DNA from: Saussurea involucrata
Lineage: Eukaryota > Streptophyta > Magnoliopsida > Asterales > Asteraceae
Reading direction: 5' to 3'
Assembly (NCBI GenBank): GCA_033807775.1
Contig: CM066319.1
Coordinates: 138,434,983 to 138,498,982, forward strand
Length of the DNA stretch: 64,000 nt
Shown here: positions 21,470 through 32,400 of the stretch, piece after piece
Layout: each line of letters begins with the position of its first letter
Position numbering within the stretch: position 1 is the first letter of the stretch
Made by a program: the position numbers and the translations under genes
Notes under the pieces: model-generated
Told to the model about the DNA's origin: nothing
Databases searched by the model: none
What the model saw: only the letters and a program-made list of their open reading frames with translations

Positions 21470-22106
21470 TGTTGGGATAATCTCATACATAGTAAAAGTA
21501 CTAGATATGTAAATAAGGCAAAGATGAAAAAGTGTGACCTTTTATATGAAAAGGTGTGACCTTTCATATGAAAAGGTGTGACCTTTCATATGAAAAGGTG
21601 TGACTTTTCACCCATAACCGCCACCATATGAAAAGGTGTGACTGTTTAGTGAACAGTTGCAATGGTTCATTGGCACCGGTTGATCTAGTATAAATATGAA
21701 GCATATGTAACAGATTATCATATACAAAAAAAACACATATTCTCTCAAATTCTCTCAAAGTTCTTCATTGTTCTTCATCATGGAAACATAGTTTGATTCG
21801 TCAGGTTCAAGAGTTCGATTCTTGAACGGGTTGTTGTATCCTCTAGATAGACGTCCAATCGATACCATACGAGGGACGAATTTTTGTCTAAGGACACTGC
21901 TTTGCAGGCCTCAATCCAACAAACGTTCTTCTTCAAATTTGTGATCAAGAAACTCGAGTTAGTCATTTTCTCCTTGAAACTTTGATTATGTATTTTTCGT
22001 TTATATGTAAATTTCATATATACATATCTATATAAATAAATTCAGTTTTCCATTTGATTCAAGATTGTATGTTACGAATTTCAATTCGTGTACATAAGGT
22101 CTAACA
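21470..22106 (+). repeat. 3' LTR of copia B
   Basis: 637 bp, near identical to 16228-16863, followed by TSD AATGC at 22107-22111. Its copy of the primer-complementary segment has C changed to T, which keeps a G-U pair with the primer-site sequence. Confidence 0.94.
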
Positions 22107-22111
22107 AATGC

Positions 22112-23150
22112 AACTTCCCTCAAAACTCTAGCATCATGTGCAATGTCTTCCCATCCAGCCCAAACATATGTGAATATCATATTAAAATCACACATTGCTA
22201 AAGCATTTTGAAAGCAATCACCTCTTCCTCTTCCTCTATATCTTGCTTGTTGATTTAGGGGCACTACTGCGTGTATCAAAGTTCCATCTAGTGCACCTAT
22301 AGCCCCCTGTAAGAAAACCACAAATTAAATATAATACTCTTATAAAAACTTTTCATGTTTTACAAAGTATCAAAACAAATAACAGACCAGAAAATCACAT
22401 TAAAATCACATAAATAATATGTTTTTCATGTGCAATGTCTTCCCATCCAGCCCAAACATACGTGAATATCATATTAAAATCACACATTGCTAAAACATTT
22501 TGAAAGCAATCACCTCTTCCTCTTCCTCTATATCTTACTTGTTGACTTAGGGGCACTACTGCGTGTATCAAAGTTCCATCTAGTGCACCTATAGCCCCCT
22601 GTAAGAAAACCACAAATTAAATATAATACTCTTATAAAAACTTTTCATGTTTTACAAAGTATCAAAACAAATAACATACCGGAAAATTTTCTTTGAGGTT
22701 TCTAACTCTCTCTGACATGCTCAAAGTTCCATCAAAGGATGTTGGTCTTATGACTTCTCTTGCGAATTCCATCATTCCATTTAATACTTCATGAAAACAT
22801 TTGTGAATAGTTCGCGTGGAATGTTGAAATCTCCGTTTAACCATTCTAAAACGTTCATTATGACCGATAATAGTTAAAAACATTGCCATCTTCTCTTCAA
22901 CACTTATACGACTACTTGGTTGCAACCAATTCTTTTGTTTAAAATGGTTACACAAGAGTATATAAGCATCACGAGATAGGCGCATCAATTCATGACATTG
23001 CGTACTAGACCCACGTAATAATTATTGTGTATACGCATGTCCTGTCAAATTTGAATTGTTATCTCTTATTCTATCTATTCTTGCTTCAGCTCTTCTTCTC
23101 AATTACCAATATGCAATCACCACAATCATCATTAACTGATTCCGATCCAT
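22112..23150 (-). pseudogene. H transposase, N-terminal exons (first catalytic D)
   Basis: Likely start MDRNQLMMIVV at 23150. Two stops follow, then MRLSRDAYILLCNHF and RISVEEKMAMFLTIIGHNERFRMV, the helix-turn-helix region of PIF/Harbinger transposases. A donor GTATGT after NLKENFP (near 22678) and acceptors TTTTCTTACAG mark introns. The next exon has GAIGALDGTLIHAVVP, with the first catalytic Asp, and YVWAGWEDIAHDARVL. That exon is present twice (see duplication). The gene continues across copia B at 16222. All three catalytic residues survive in the element, but stops and a frameshift make it a pseudogene. Confidence 0.88.
22135..22688. repeat. 262-bp tandem duplication of a transposase exon
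   Basis: 22135-22396 and 22427-22688 are direct repeats (offset 292 bp, about 30-bp spacer) with few differences. The unit covers most of the exon with GALDGT, its splice acceptor and the upstream intron. In the copy next to the upstream exon the exon reading ends wrongly after GWEDIAH, where the duplication boundary cuts it. Confidence 0.88.
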
Positions 23151-23437
23151 GACCTTGCAAATATAAAATACAAAAAAAACATTATATTATATTTTCATAC
23201 GTGACATAGATCTTTAATATACGATTAGAACAACATAAACATCAAGTTAAACAATCAACACTAACAAGTAACATAATACCAAACTGGATATATTAATTCA
23301 TAATACCAAAAAGTCATAAAGTTTCATATGCGTCCATACAAAACACCAAAAAGTCAAAAAGCTTCATACCCATCCATATAAAACAGCAAAAAGTCACAAA
23401 TCATCCATAAAAAGTTAGCCTAAATACCGCATCAATA
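23151..23437. other. intergenic spacer between the two H genes
   Basis: AT-rich spacer between ORF1 stop and transposase start, both on the minus strand. It has a short direct repeat around 23305-23385 (CACCAAAAAGTCAAAAAGCT type words). No coding sequence. Confidence 0.5.
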
Positions 23438-24508
23438 TCAAAGAGTAATAGGTCGGTTAAGTTGGAGTGCCGTAAATCTAATCCATGACTCACACTTCTC
23501 ATCCTTCAAACGTAGCCAAATTTTCCTATAGTCTATGCCTTGGCTAAAAAGGTAAAGTGTGACATCATACAACGGGCCTTCCCAACCAAGCCTATCCAAC
23601 TTCAACATGCAAGCATCCATATCACCATCCTCCGTTGGCGTGTCAAAAATGTTTTTCACATGTGCCACCACATGAGCCAACTCCTCTTCCCTTACCAATG
23701 GTTGAGTAGCTTTTCGTTTTCTGGTTTGAGGACGAGAAGAACATTCTTGTGTCGAGCTAGATGGTCCTTGAGTTGGAATAGACGGTGCTTGATCGGAAGT
23801 AGGTGGTCTTTGATCGGAACTAGGTGGTCTTTGAATAGAAGTAGGTGGTCTTTGATCGGAAGTAGGTGGTCTTTGTGTGGCTTCCAAGCCATGATCATCA
23901 ACTACTACAGGCGGGTTAGAAACATTAGCAACACGTGAAGGGTTTGGAGCACTAGACCACGATCCCCAACTCCCAATACCCGTGGCCACCACTCCATCGA
24001 AAACTTGCATACAAAGCTGAGGATAAAGTAGTGGTGCACTCCTCAACTTCTCAGCATATTTACTCAACTATTTATAAACAAAATTTAAAGACATAACTAA
24101 AATAAAAATATAAGGAAGTTAAATTAGAAAACCAAAAAAGAAATTGACCTTCTTCTCTGCCTTCCATTCCTCTTCCGTTAGATTGAATGTGTTGGTCACT
24201 AGATTATAGACATTACCCGTTTTATTCTTTAATCTAGACCATACTGCATACTTCCCCCTCAAATAATCGTAGCGATTCTTCATTTGCCTTTGGTTGACAA
24301 TGAAGCTATGAGTGTTTTTTAATGTTTCTACTATATTAATCCATGAATGCATCTTAAGGCTATCGCCTTGGATTCCATTAATGGACATCTCGTGTATACA
24401 ACACTCCAAAAATGTTTTGACCACGTTATCTTTCCAACTAACCCTTGATTTTTTAGGTTCGGATGACTCATCATACGGTTCCATACCTACGTCAAAAAGA
24501 CCCAACAC
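23438..24508 (-). CDS. H ORF1: Myb/SANT-like DNA-binding partner protein
   Basis: The first exon (about 24147-24508) encodes RVSWKDNVVKTFLECC, QMKNRYDYLRGKYAVWSRL and FNLTEEEWKAEKK, the trihelix/Myb_DNA-bind_3 pattern found in the partner ORF of plant PIF/Harbinger elements. A short intron of about 75 bp ends TAG near 24068. The second exon starts LSKYAEKLRSAPLLYP and contains a repeat of units like RPPTSDQ, a basic RKRKAT patch and WEGPLYDVTLYLF, ending with TAA at 23438. The family binds transposon ends and helps bring transposase to the nucleus. The start is uncertain: a nearby ATG is at about 24482. I see no stop in either exon, so this gene may be intact. The donor site is not a clear consensus. 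Confidence 0.75.
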
Positions 24509-25680
24509 ACCTCAAGCTCTTCATTGTACATCTTTTCAATAAAATATACAATAAAATAGACGAACTATGTTGAGCTATTATCAACTATGCAAAAATATAT
24601 AGAACACTCTCACAAAGCATTGCAACAATTAATCAAAAGTACATTCATTTTGAAAGTCAAAAAATATTTCAGGTTCAAAGAAGTGAAACATAATTAGGGA
24701 ATTGCATAGTTGTATATTTTATTTTTATTTTGAAAGTCATTCCAATTTTCATGGGAATTCAATCAATTTTAAATCTTGGATTGCATCCAATAGCAAGAAC
24801 TCAACTAAAAAATCCACCCACATCAAGATCATTAAAATCCACAAGATTCAAAGAAATCCTAGAAAACTTTTGCATATATATTTCACATGTATTACAAAGA
24901 TTTATTTAAAAAGAAGGTTTATATTGCAAGAAATCAACCAAAGAATCCATCTTTCAACAAATGGAGCCAAACCCACATCAAGATCAATAAAATTTACAAG
25001 ATTCAAATAAACTCCAGCAAACTTTTGCATAATTATTTCACATATATTACAAAGATTTATTTAAAAAGAGGGTTTATATTGCAAGAAATCAACCAAAGAA
25101 TCCATCTCTCCAACAAATTGATCCAAACCCACATCAAGATCAGTAAAATAAACCTAGCAAACTTTTGCATAATTATTTCACATATATCACAAAGATTTAT
25201 ACAAAAACCCAACATATCAGTAATTAGTACTCAATAATTGCAAAACCCACTTGAACTTTTAAGCAAATTGCAAACCCACTTGAACTTTTAAACAAATAAG
25301 TACTCAAAATCTATGATACTTGCGGAACCCACTTCAAATCAAGCAAATAAATGGCCAAAAATCTACAAATAATGTGAAGAGTCCACTTGAAATCCAAGAA
25401 AAACTATGAAAACCCATTTGCAATACTGAAATTATAACCCAAATTATGAACATCCAACAACATAAAAGTTATATATTCAACTATTATGTTCATAATAGTT
25501 CATAATGTAAACCAAAAAACAAACCAGAAATCGAAGAAACCAGACATGAATTCAACTATTATGTTCATAATAGTTGATAATGTAAACCAAAAACAAACCA
25601 GAAATCGAAGAAACCAGCAAAATCGCAAAGTTATAAACTGAGCAAACACCAAAATCATGAGAGATTACCTGAGCGGGAGC
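24509..25680. repeat. upstream region of ORF1 with AT-rich tandem repeats
   Basis: A unit of about 140-157 bp is repeated 2 to 2.3 times between 24861 and 25210 (marker AAACTTTTGCATAATTATTT). A short repeat AACCCACTTGAACTTTTAA is at 25242-25290. A further duplication of about 80 bp at about 25469-25618 contains the palindrome AACTATTATGTTCATAATAGTT shortened to ACTATTATG/CATAATAGT. ORFs at 24702-25237 only follow the repeats. This is the 5' region of the minus-strand genes. Confidence 0.7.
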
Positions 25681-26000
25681 GACGAGTGGGTGGTGCGACG
25701 GAGACGGCGACGGTGTGGAACGACGACGACGGCGTGGAGCGACGGTGATGGAGGAGAAGCGATGAGGGAGAACGAGAGGGAGGAGGCGGCGGCGAAGGGT
25801 TTGTGATTTTAACCTAATCGCAACGTGAAAAAATAAAAATCTGACCCGGGTCAGTGTAATTTTGGAACGGGTTCAGATAGATCTCGGTCAGATTTTCGGT
25901 CAGATCTCGGTCAGATCCGAGAATTGGTAAACACTCTAACTGTTTACCGAGTCAGATTTGCTGACTGAGTCAGCCTAGTCAACAGTTAGTAAACAGCCCC
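25681..26000. repeat. right terminal and subterminal repeats of H
   Basis: At 25665-25800 is a purine- and CG-rich stretch of GACGG/GGCGA words. From about 25868 CTCGGTCAGATTTTCGGTCAG-type words repeat three to four times, then TTGGTAAACACTCT (subterminal inverted repeat) and the TIR AGTAAACAGCCCC ending at 26000. The subterminal repeat differs from that at the left end, so the two ends are not equivalent. Confidence 0.78.
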
Positions 26001-27070
26001 TTAATCTCGTCTAAAATAGAGTTGTGCTATTAAACTTCATTTTTGACCTACTTACAGTCTGAATATGCTCTTCCTCAGAACATACAGTTTGTAGAGGACA
26101 TCTCTACGATTCCAGGGACGTATGGTATGCCTCAAACCTGATCTACGAGCGATTTATTACGATTTTTACAAGATTCATGCAGCAACAAAAAATATCACAA
26201 CATCCCTAAAACGTGGATATTTCTTTTCAAAGGAGAAAATGTGTTTTTAAACTCATTCATTCCCGCTTTTTTAGGATTGAAGGATAAATTACAAGCAAGT
26301 CGTGTTTGGAGTGAACGAATTACCTCCTTTCAAAGTGTAGTGTGGTGGTTGGGCAATATCCACTCAAAATAGATATAATACAACCTATGTAGCTCCAACA
26401 TAAGATCAGCTTGTTTAAAGCTTCCCAAATGGTTCTAAAACACAAATAAACATCTAATCATTAACAAATTTCATTAATCTTAATCCGAAATTCAAAACCA
26501 CTATTCCAACTTGAAAATCCTCAAGTTCGTGAACATTGAATAAAACTTCTTTAAATCAACAAGGTAAAACGATTTTAATCTTCAAATCAACAAATATGGT
26601 TTTCCACCATAAAATCCATCATTTTCTCAACCATGAACCTTTTACATCAAAACCCCCTAAACATATGAAAACCCTAGAAAAAAAAAATAGAATAAACTCT
26701 TAAAAATGGAGAAATTAGAGATACAAGAATAGAAGAGTCATATACCTCAAGTTGGAGAATCAACCATCAAATTTTCTTCTTCAAATCTCCCATCAGTTTT
26801 CTCCCATTTGAGAGCCTTTTTCTCCAAGAAATGCTCTCTCTCACTCTCTCTCTCTTTCTCTCTCTCACGTTGCGTAAACTCACGATTGATAGTGAAATGA
26901 AATAAGGAGAAAAGCATTCACCTTTTTCTTTTACGTTTTTTGTACCAGTTTACCTATTTGGTCCTCCAAGAAATATTACATAAACCTTGACATTCCTAGA
27001 CTACTATTAAATTGCTAAATTTAAGTTTTTTGGGGATATTACAACTACCTAGGATTTTTCGGGTGTTACA

Positions 27071-27822
27071 CCGTTGGACCTTGATCATAGTCACCTGACT
27101 CACCTCCTTATGACAGAGTTTCTTTGTATTCTTCTCTAATATGGCTTTCGGTTCTTCCACACAACGATTCCCGTTGTCCACCCGAATCTCTGATAAGGGG
27201 ATGACACTCTCTTTCTTGGCTAAGCACTTGCGTAGATAAGAAACATGAAAGGTGGGATGGATCTCATCCATCTCTATTGGCAAATTTAACTTGTATGCTT
27301 AGAGTCCATTTCGCTCTAAAATAGTGTGGGGTCCGAGGAAACGGGGGCTAAGCTTCCCGCGTTTTCCAAATCGGATAATTCCTTTCCATGGAGACACTTT
27401 CAACATCACACGATCCCCCACTTGAAATTCAATTGGTCTTCGTTTCTTATCCGCATAGCTCTTTTATTGGTCTTGAGTTGCTTTCAAGTGTTCTCGAATG
27501 TTCCTTACTTTATCCGTCGTGTCTTGCACTATCTCCAGTCCGGCGAGTTGTTTCTCTCCCACTTTGAGCCAACAAATCGGCGTTCTACATTTCCAACCAT
27601 ACAAGGCTTCGAACAGTGTCGCTCCAAGACTATAATGGTAGCTATATTGTAGGCAAACTCTACTAAAGGTAGATGTGAGTCCCAATTTCCTCCAAAGTCT
27701 ATGACACATGACCGCAACATGTCTTCAAGGGTTTGAATTGTCCTCTCGCTTTGACCATCCGTTTAAGGATGGTATGTCGTTCTCAACTTAACCTTCGTGC
27801 CTAAATCTTTCTGTAGACCATC
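27071..27822 (-). pseudogene. element T integrase C-terminus and chromodomain start
   Basis: The minus strand begins in the integrase core: GLQKDLGTKV, then TDGQSERTIQTLEDMLR with the catalytic Glu, LGATLFEALYGWKCRTPICW, the GPY/F-type region FQVGDRVMLKVSPWKG and EIHPTFHVSYLRKCLAKKE, reaching VTMIKVQ of the chromodomain. It continues at 13302 across solo LTR S. Several stops and frame changes occur (27284-27480, 27700-27770). RT and the first integrase catalytic residues are missing because the element is cut near 27822. Confidence 0.85.
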
Positions 27823-29479
27823 CTAAAATAATAACCCTTGTCCTTAAATTTCGTTTTCTTTGCAAGGTTAAGGGTCAAAGTATGAAAAGAGGAAACTTTG
27901 TAATTTTGGTGCGAAATCTGAAAGGTATGAAAATGGGTAAAACCCTAATCCCTTCATTTCTGGTGGCTGCATCATGAAAGAGAGAAGAGAGGAGGAGGAT
28001 GAGAGGGTTTTTGCAAGTGTTGGTGCTATAGTGGGGATAAATTGCTTGAGGATTCATCTTCTGCATTTAATAATTTCCATTTTCCTTGTGTATGTTTTGA
28101 TTTGGGAAATCCATTGAGTTGTAGTGTTATTCCTAAAGTTTGCATAATTTCTATGGGATTAGTGGGATTTCATTCAATGGATGAATGGTATTGTTTTAAT
28201 ATTTATTTTGGTGATTAATAAGAGTTAGGATACTGATCCTATTTGTATTGGGGCTGAAAGGGGTGAAACCCCGTAGCTAAAACAGTGCCAAAAACATCTG
28301 TCGGCGCAATGAACTCGACGTCCAGAAATCGCCATAACTCGGATAGGGTTTGATCGAGAACCGGGGAATACCCGAATAGGTTTTGATCAAGAACCGGGAA
28401 ATACCCGGATAGATTTTGATCGGGAACCAGAGAATAGGTTTTGATCGGGAACCAGGGAATACCCGAATAGGGTTGATCGAGAACTCGAGAAACCCAGATA
28501 AGGTTAGTCAGTAGTCTCATATCCGGACAGTGTTATCCAGGCTCTGTCTAGTTTCTTTGTGGGTTGTTCGTCGATTTCTTTGAGTTATCACTCTTGTATG
28601 TTTGGTTGGAATGTAGGTGTTCGGTTGATCAGAAGCGTCGTTCGGTGTGTTCATCGGATTGTCAACGTCCAGGTGAATTTCCTTAAACCTTTTTACGTGA
28701 AATGTGTTTGATAAACGTTTTAACATTGATTATGGTATGACGTATAGACATGTTTTTCATTCATAAATGCATGAATACTTCTTTACATGAAATTAATTTC
28801 TATGAGATTTTGAGCACGTATGTTTTGAATTATTTCTAAATGCAAAAGCATTGCTTACATGATGTTGCCTTTATTTAGCATGCCTATTTGGAGTCGGGTT
28901 GCACAGTGGGATTAGTGTACCTTGGGATTTCATAAATCTTCTTGGGAGTTTGGTTATAAACTACGTGTGCATGGAATCCGTTTCCTGTATACGCGGGAGT
29001 GGGGAGTCTGCTTTAGTCTCAAAGGCGAAAGAGGAGACGGCTTGGGCCCCGACTGTGGATACTATCGTGAGGTTGAAATTATCTATGAACACTGTGTAAA
29101 TTCCCATATGTGATGTTGGACTATTTCGATGGGCCTTATGGCTGATTTGATTGTTGTTTGGTATAAAATTTTTAAACTGTTCTGAGAGGGACTTCACCTA
29201 GACCTCATGGTCTAACCCTCGCTTTTAAAAAACTCAAACCATTTTCAGGTAAGAGTTATGTTGGGGTTCATCCGAAGAAGATGAAAACAGGTGATGTCTT
29301 AGAAGAGTCATAACCTAGTGAAGACTTGTAGTTCACCTTCAGACTTCCTGTAGCATCTCATTTGTGAAAGTGTTTATCCATTCCATAGCTTGAATTGAGA
29401 TTGATGTATTTAATATTGTTTAGGGCCACTTTCGGTTGTAATACTTCATTTATGCCATTGATGCTTTTAGCCTGTTACA
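27823..29479 (+). repeat. LTR of element E (5' edge not defined)
   Basis: The right edge is clear: GCCTGTTACA ends at 29479 and is followed by a primer binding site. The left edge is lost where the sequence abuts truncated element T. It contains a degenerate tandem repeat at about 28340-28500. No coding sequence; the ORFs inside show no domain. Confidence 0.6.
28340..28500 (+). repeat. degenerate ~33-bp tandem repeat in element E LTR
   Basis: About five units built on GGTTTTGATCGGGAACC followed by GGGAATACCCGAATA, one shortened. GGGAATACCC-like words give small inverted repeats in the units. Confidence 0.8.
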
Positions 29480-29481
29480 AA

Positions 29482-29493
29482 TGGTATCAGAGC
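29482..29493 (+). other. primer binding site of element E (tRNA-iMet)
   Basis: TGGTATCAGAGC two bases after the LTR end, complementary to the 3' end of plant initiator methionine tRNA, the usual primer for chromovirus and copia elements. Confidence 0.88.
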
Positions 29494-32400
29494 GATAGTT
29501 TAAGGGATTTTGGTAATCGGATGGGCCTAGACTTAAACTGTGGACTAGGGGGGGACACAACTAAGATATAGGAAGCCATTAGGGAAGACCTTGATTCTTG
29601 AGAATCATAACGGTGGTAGTGTGGATTCTCATGTAAGGTAAATTCAAAATCGCATCTGGACAATGTCATTATGAATTACAGGTAGATGTGTGTGCTCTAC
29701 TTCTAATGTTGAGATAATCGATGGGTGTGGTAGTATGTAGTGAGTTCTAACATTGCAATAATAGCAAAGGGTTGATGTGTCGTGCGAGACCGCTTACGAT
29801 GTAATGTTTATACCTTCTAGAAGAAGTGTTGTTCAGAATGTTAATGAGTCGGCTAGGGGCATAACTTCTTGGCTTCGAAAAGGGTGAATGAATGATTACA
29901 GGTAAACTCCTAGTTTCTAGTGAGTCCCATTCTTGGAATTGATGTGTCGATCAGTTGGCATAGAAAGTGAGGACCGTGTTGGAATATTGAAAGCTTCAAT
30001 TCAAGATCAGGTGAAGGAATCGAGCATTTGACTCTTTAGTCAAACGGTAGTAATTGGTCATTTATCGACCTGAAGAAGCCAAAGATTGAAAGCGCATGAT
30101 TTGTAAATCGTTGGTCAATATGGAAACTGTGTAGAGTGGTCGAACAGGTAGGTTGTGAAACATTTGTACAACACGTTGTCGCAAGGGCGAGAAAGCGAAC
30201 GTTGGTCAAAAGTAGTGCATCAATGATAAGTTGTTGTAAGTACAACGGTTGACCTTGTTAGAGTAAATAGCCTTCAATTACAAATTGAGTTTCATGCATT
30301 GTGTCATTAAATGGTTACATGAGCTCTTTCATGTTAAAAGTATATATGTGCATAATGAATTCCTTATTTTGGAAATAAGTCGACGCGTGCAAGCGTGTGT
30401 TTAAAGGGAAAAAACTTGTTTATGTTGCACGAGAAAATTTTAAACTTAGTGATTTGCGAATTATTTCACCCTTTTTCCTGTTGAGATAATCTTTGTTGCG
30501 AAAATCATGAAACGTTTGACTGCAAAGTTTTTATAACCAAAATGAGTATTGACACGTTGTTATCATATAAATGAGTGTGGGAGCCGACTAACTCACTTTG
30601 TGTAAGTGATTTCGTTCAGAACCTTTCTAGTCGTATTGGAAAAGTTTCATTGGATACATTTTGTTATGCCGACGTCGATTTGGTTGGACAAGGTTGTGAA
30701 TTATCGTGAGGTTGCATGTGAGCGATCCTTGAGGTCGTTGTGTTTAATTATTCAACTTGAGTGGTGTTGTGTCGTGCATACTCAAGCTTGTTTCGTGATA
30801 TCGTACCTATTGAGTTTTCAAATTTGCAAAATGATATCAATAATTGTGTTTTCATGCATGAAGGTTATGAACTCGCTAGGTCGTGGAGGATATTACAATT
30901 GAGGATAGGAAAAGACTCCGGGAGTTGAAATTATCGGTGGAGCAGACTATGGTAGAGCTATGACCTTAGTGGTTTTGTTAGAGGAGGACGGTGAATACCG
31001 GGAGTCTCAGACAATGAATTTGGTAATGATAGTATGATTGTAGTTTAGACTCTTGTTTGGTTATTTGAGAATGGTTATGTTCGGGGTGAAGTTCGAGGTT
31101 GTCAAAATTTCTCTAATAGTAGCTTGTTAATAAGTAGCGTTACGGTACTTGATGAAATGTTATCGGCTTTGAGCCTGAGTATTGAGGTGATCTTGTAGTT
31201 GGATTTTGCACTAAGAAAGTTTTATGTTTTCCTCAAGTGAGAACGGTGGTGTATAAAGTTAGTTATGACGTGTTGGAAGAAGTGGGTTCCGTTGGGAATC
31301 CTGGTTTGTCGGGGAAATTACGGAAACATCATCATGTTGTCTATTGATACTGAAGCCTGCGACTGTTTAAAATGTCCAAAGTTGAAGGCATTGTCAGGAG
31401 ATTGAGTTTTGAGAAATAACTCTGTTGTGTGTCGGTGTAAGAGGTCATTCAGGGAAAGGTGCATAATGGCATATGTTGTTGGACCACCTTGTGTGGGCAT
31501 TAGGAAAGCGGTAGATCACCAGTGTGGATAGATGATTTCCTATGAGGTTTTGATGATTCGTATATGCGTGAAGTGTTTAGCACACAACGAAAGTAGGTGC
31601 GCATTGATTATATTGGCCTACGAAGGAGCGCGCCCTATCTTTTTGGACTACCTGAACTTTTTTTTTGTAGATCGTGATCAGTCGACAAGGAACGAAAACT
31701 TGTTTGTGTGAATTAGATGATCCTGATTTTGTGGTTCATCTAGACTCAAGAAAGACAAAGTTGTGAAATGACTTTACTTCGCATATTGGTGTTATGGTTG
31801 GTATAAAGAAGGCGGTATCTTTTATGTGTGAAAAGGGGATCATGAAGAATATGATTGCGGTGTGATAGTTGTGTGGGCAAGTTGGTGGCATTTCATGCTA
31901 TGGGTTGCCGTTATGTTTGGTGTTGGACTTGTGTTGTAATGTGGGATAAGTTTAGGTGTGAATCCTGGTTTGGAGATTTATGGGAGGTAATCAAGGATGA
32001 CAAGTATGCGTGATTGAAATGTGTGGATTTGTAGACGGTATTGTGCTTTTGCTGTTTGAGAACAAAATATTGAGTGGTAATTGGCGACTACCTAAAAGAA
32101 GAGCATGTATTCTTCACGGTTGTGTTCAACTTTGGGTGAGCTCATATTATTTCGAGTGGATATCGATGAGAACGCCATATTCGATTAGTTTGTGGTGTCG
32201 TGTTGTAGATTTAAAATTCATTGGGAATGTTAAAATATTCCTGGTGAGTAGGTTAACTCTGTTTGGAGAACGGGAGACGCGTGGTGCTTTCAAGAATTGG
32301 GTGTTGTTTCAAGGTTGACTTGGCCGATTATCTCGGGTGAGAATTGTGGTACGACCGTTTGGTTTAGCATAGTAATGTAGACGTTCTATCAAGATGCTTG

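Larger units (their letters stand above)
16228..22106 (+). mobile_element. Ty1/copia element B, near full length
   Basis: Plus-strand element of 5879 bp with LTRs of 636 bp (16228-16863) and 637 bp (21470-22106) and TSD AATGC (16223-16227, 22107-22111). All domains are present in copia order: gag, protease, integrase, RT, RNase H. By eye the LTRs differ at about seven substitutions plus a one-base A-run indel, near 1%, so the insertion is young compared with its surroundings. Gag and pol nevertheless carry stops and frameshifts. It lies within the transposase of H. No standard tRNA-iMet primer site follows the 5' LTR. Confidence 0.93.
15226..26000 (-). mobile_element. PIF/Harbinger DNA transposon H with both genes
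   Basis: Terminal inverted repeats GGGGCTGTTTACT at both ends and a 3-bp TTA duplication (15223-15225, 26001-26003), the PIF/Harbinger hallmark. Inside, on the minus strand, are a Myb/SANT-like ORF1 (23438-24508) and a DDE transposase (15727-23150). A second inverted pair, AGAGTGTTTACCAA, is subterminal (about 15318-15331 and 25925-25938). Net length is about 4.9 kb without copia B, a plausible size for a complete autonomous element. Stops and a frameshift make this copy inactive, but it could be mobilised in trans if the ends still bind transposase (inference). Confidence 0.92.
13303..27070 (-). mobile_element. solo LTR S (about 3.0 kb net), host of transposon H
   Basis: Plus-strand ends are TGTAAGACCC (13303) and GGGTGTTACA (27070), a TG...CA LTR with near-perfect terminal inverted repeats. 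The flanks are CCATT (13298-13302) and CCGTT (27071-27075), a 5-bp TSD with one transition. Removing S and one TSD rejoins the chromodomain of T exactly. There is no internal region, so this is a solo LTR left by LTR-LTR recombination. Net length without H is about 2990 bp. The CT-rich tract near 26830-26870 and minus-strand leader-like sequence suggest minus orientation (weak). The LTR parts at 13303-15222 and 26004-27070 contain no coding sequence. Confidence 0.82.
11393..27822 (-). mobile_element. element T: Tekay/Del-like Ty3 chromovirus, truncated and interrupted
   Basis: Minus-strand remains of a Ty3 element: integrase with chromodomain (27071-27822, continued at 13177-13302), polypurine tract, and 3' LTR (13176 leftward). 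Solo LTR S splits the chromodomain and copia A splits the LTR. Joining 27071 to 13302 across S restores the chromodomain block KVQWKHHRGT, so both pieces belong to one element. The right end is cut at about 27822 inside integrase, where element E sequence begins. No RT remains. Confidence 0.8.

Noticed and set aside
23540..23938. Plus-strand ORF of 132 codons with WSLIGSR-type repeats
   Set aside because: Antisense of the repeat RPPTSDQ segment in ORF1 of transposon H.
24702..25237. Two overlapping repetitive ORFs
   Set aside because: Produced by AT-rich tandem repeats upstream of ORF1; the two proteins repeat each other and have no domain.
13303..27070. Two separate chromoviruses at 13177 and 27071
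   Set aside because: Joining the flanks across the solo LTR and its TSD restores one continuous chromodomain, so one interrupted element explains both.
29482..29493. tRNA gene at primer-site matches (also 6131, 39807, 52345)
   Set aside because: Only 12-20 bases complementary to tRNA 3' ends next to LTRs; no tRNA fold around them.
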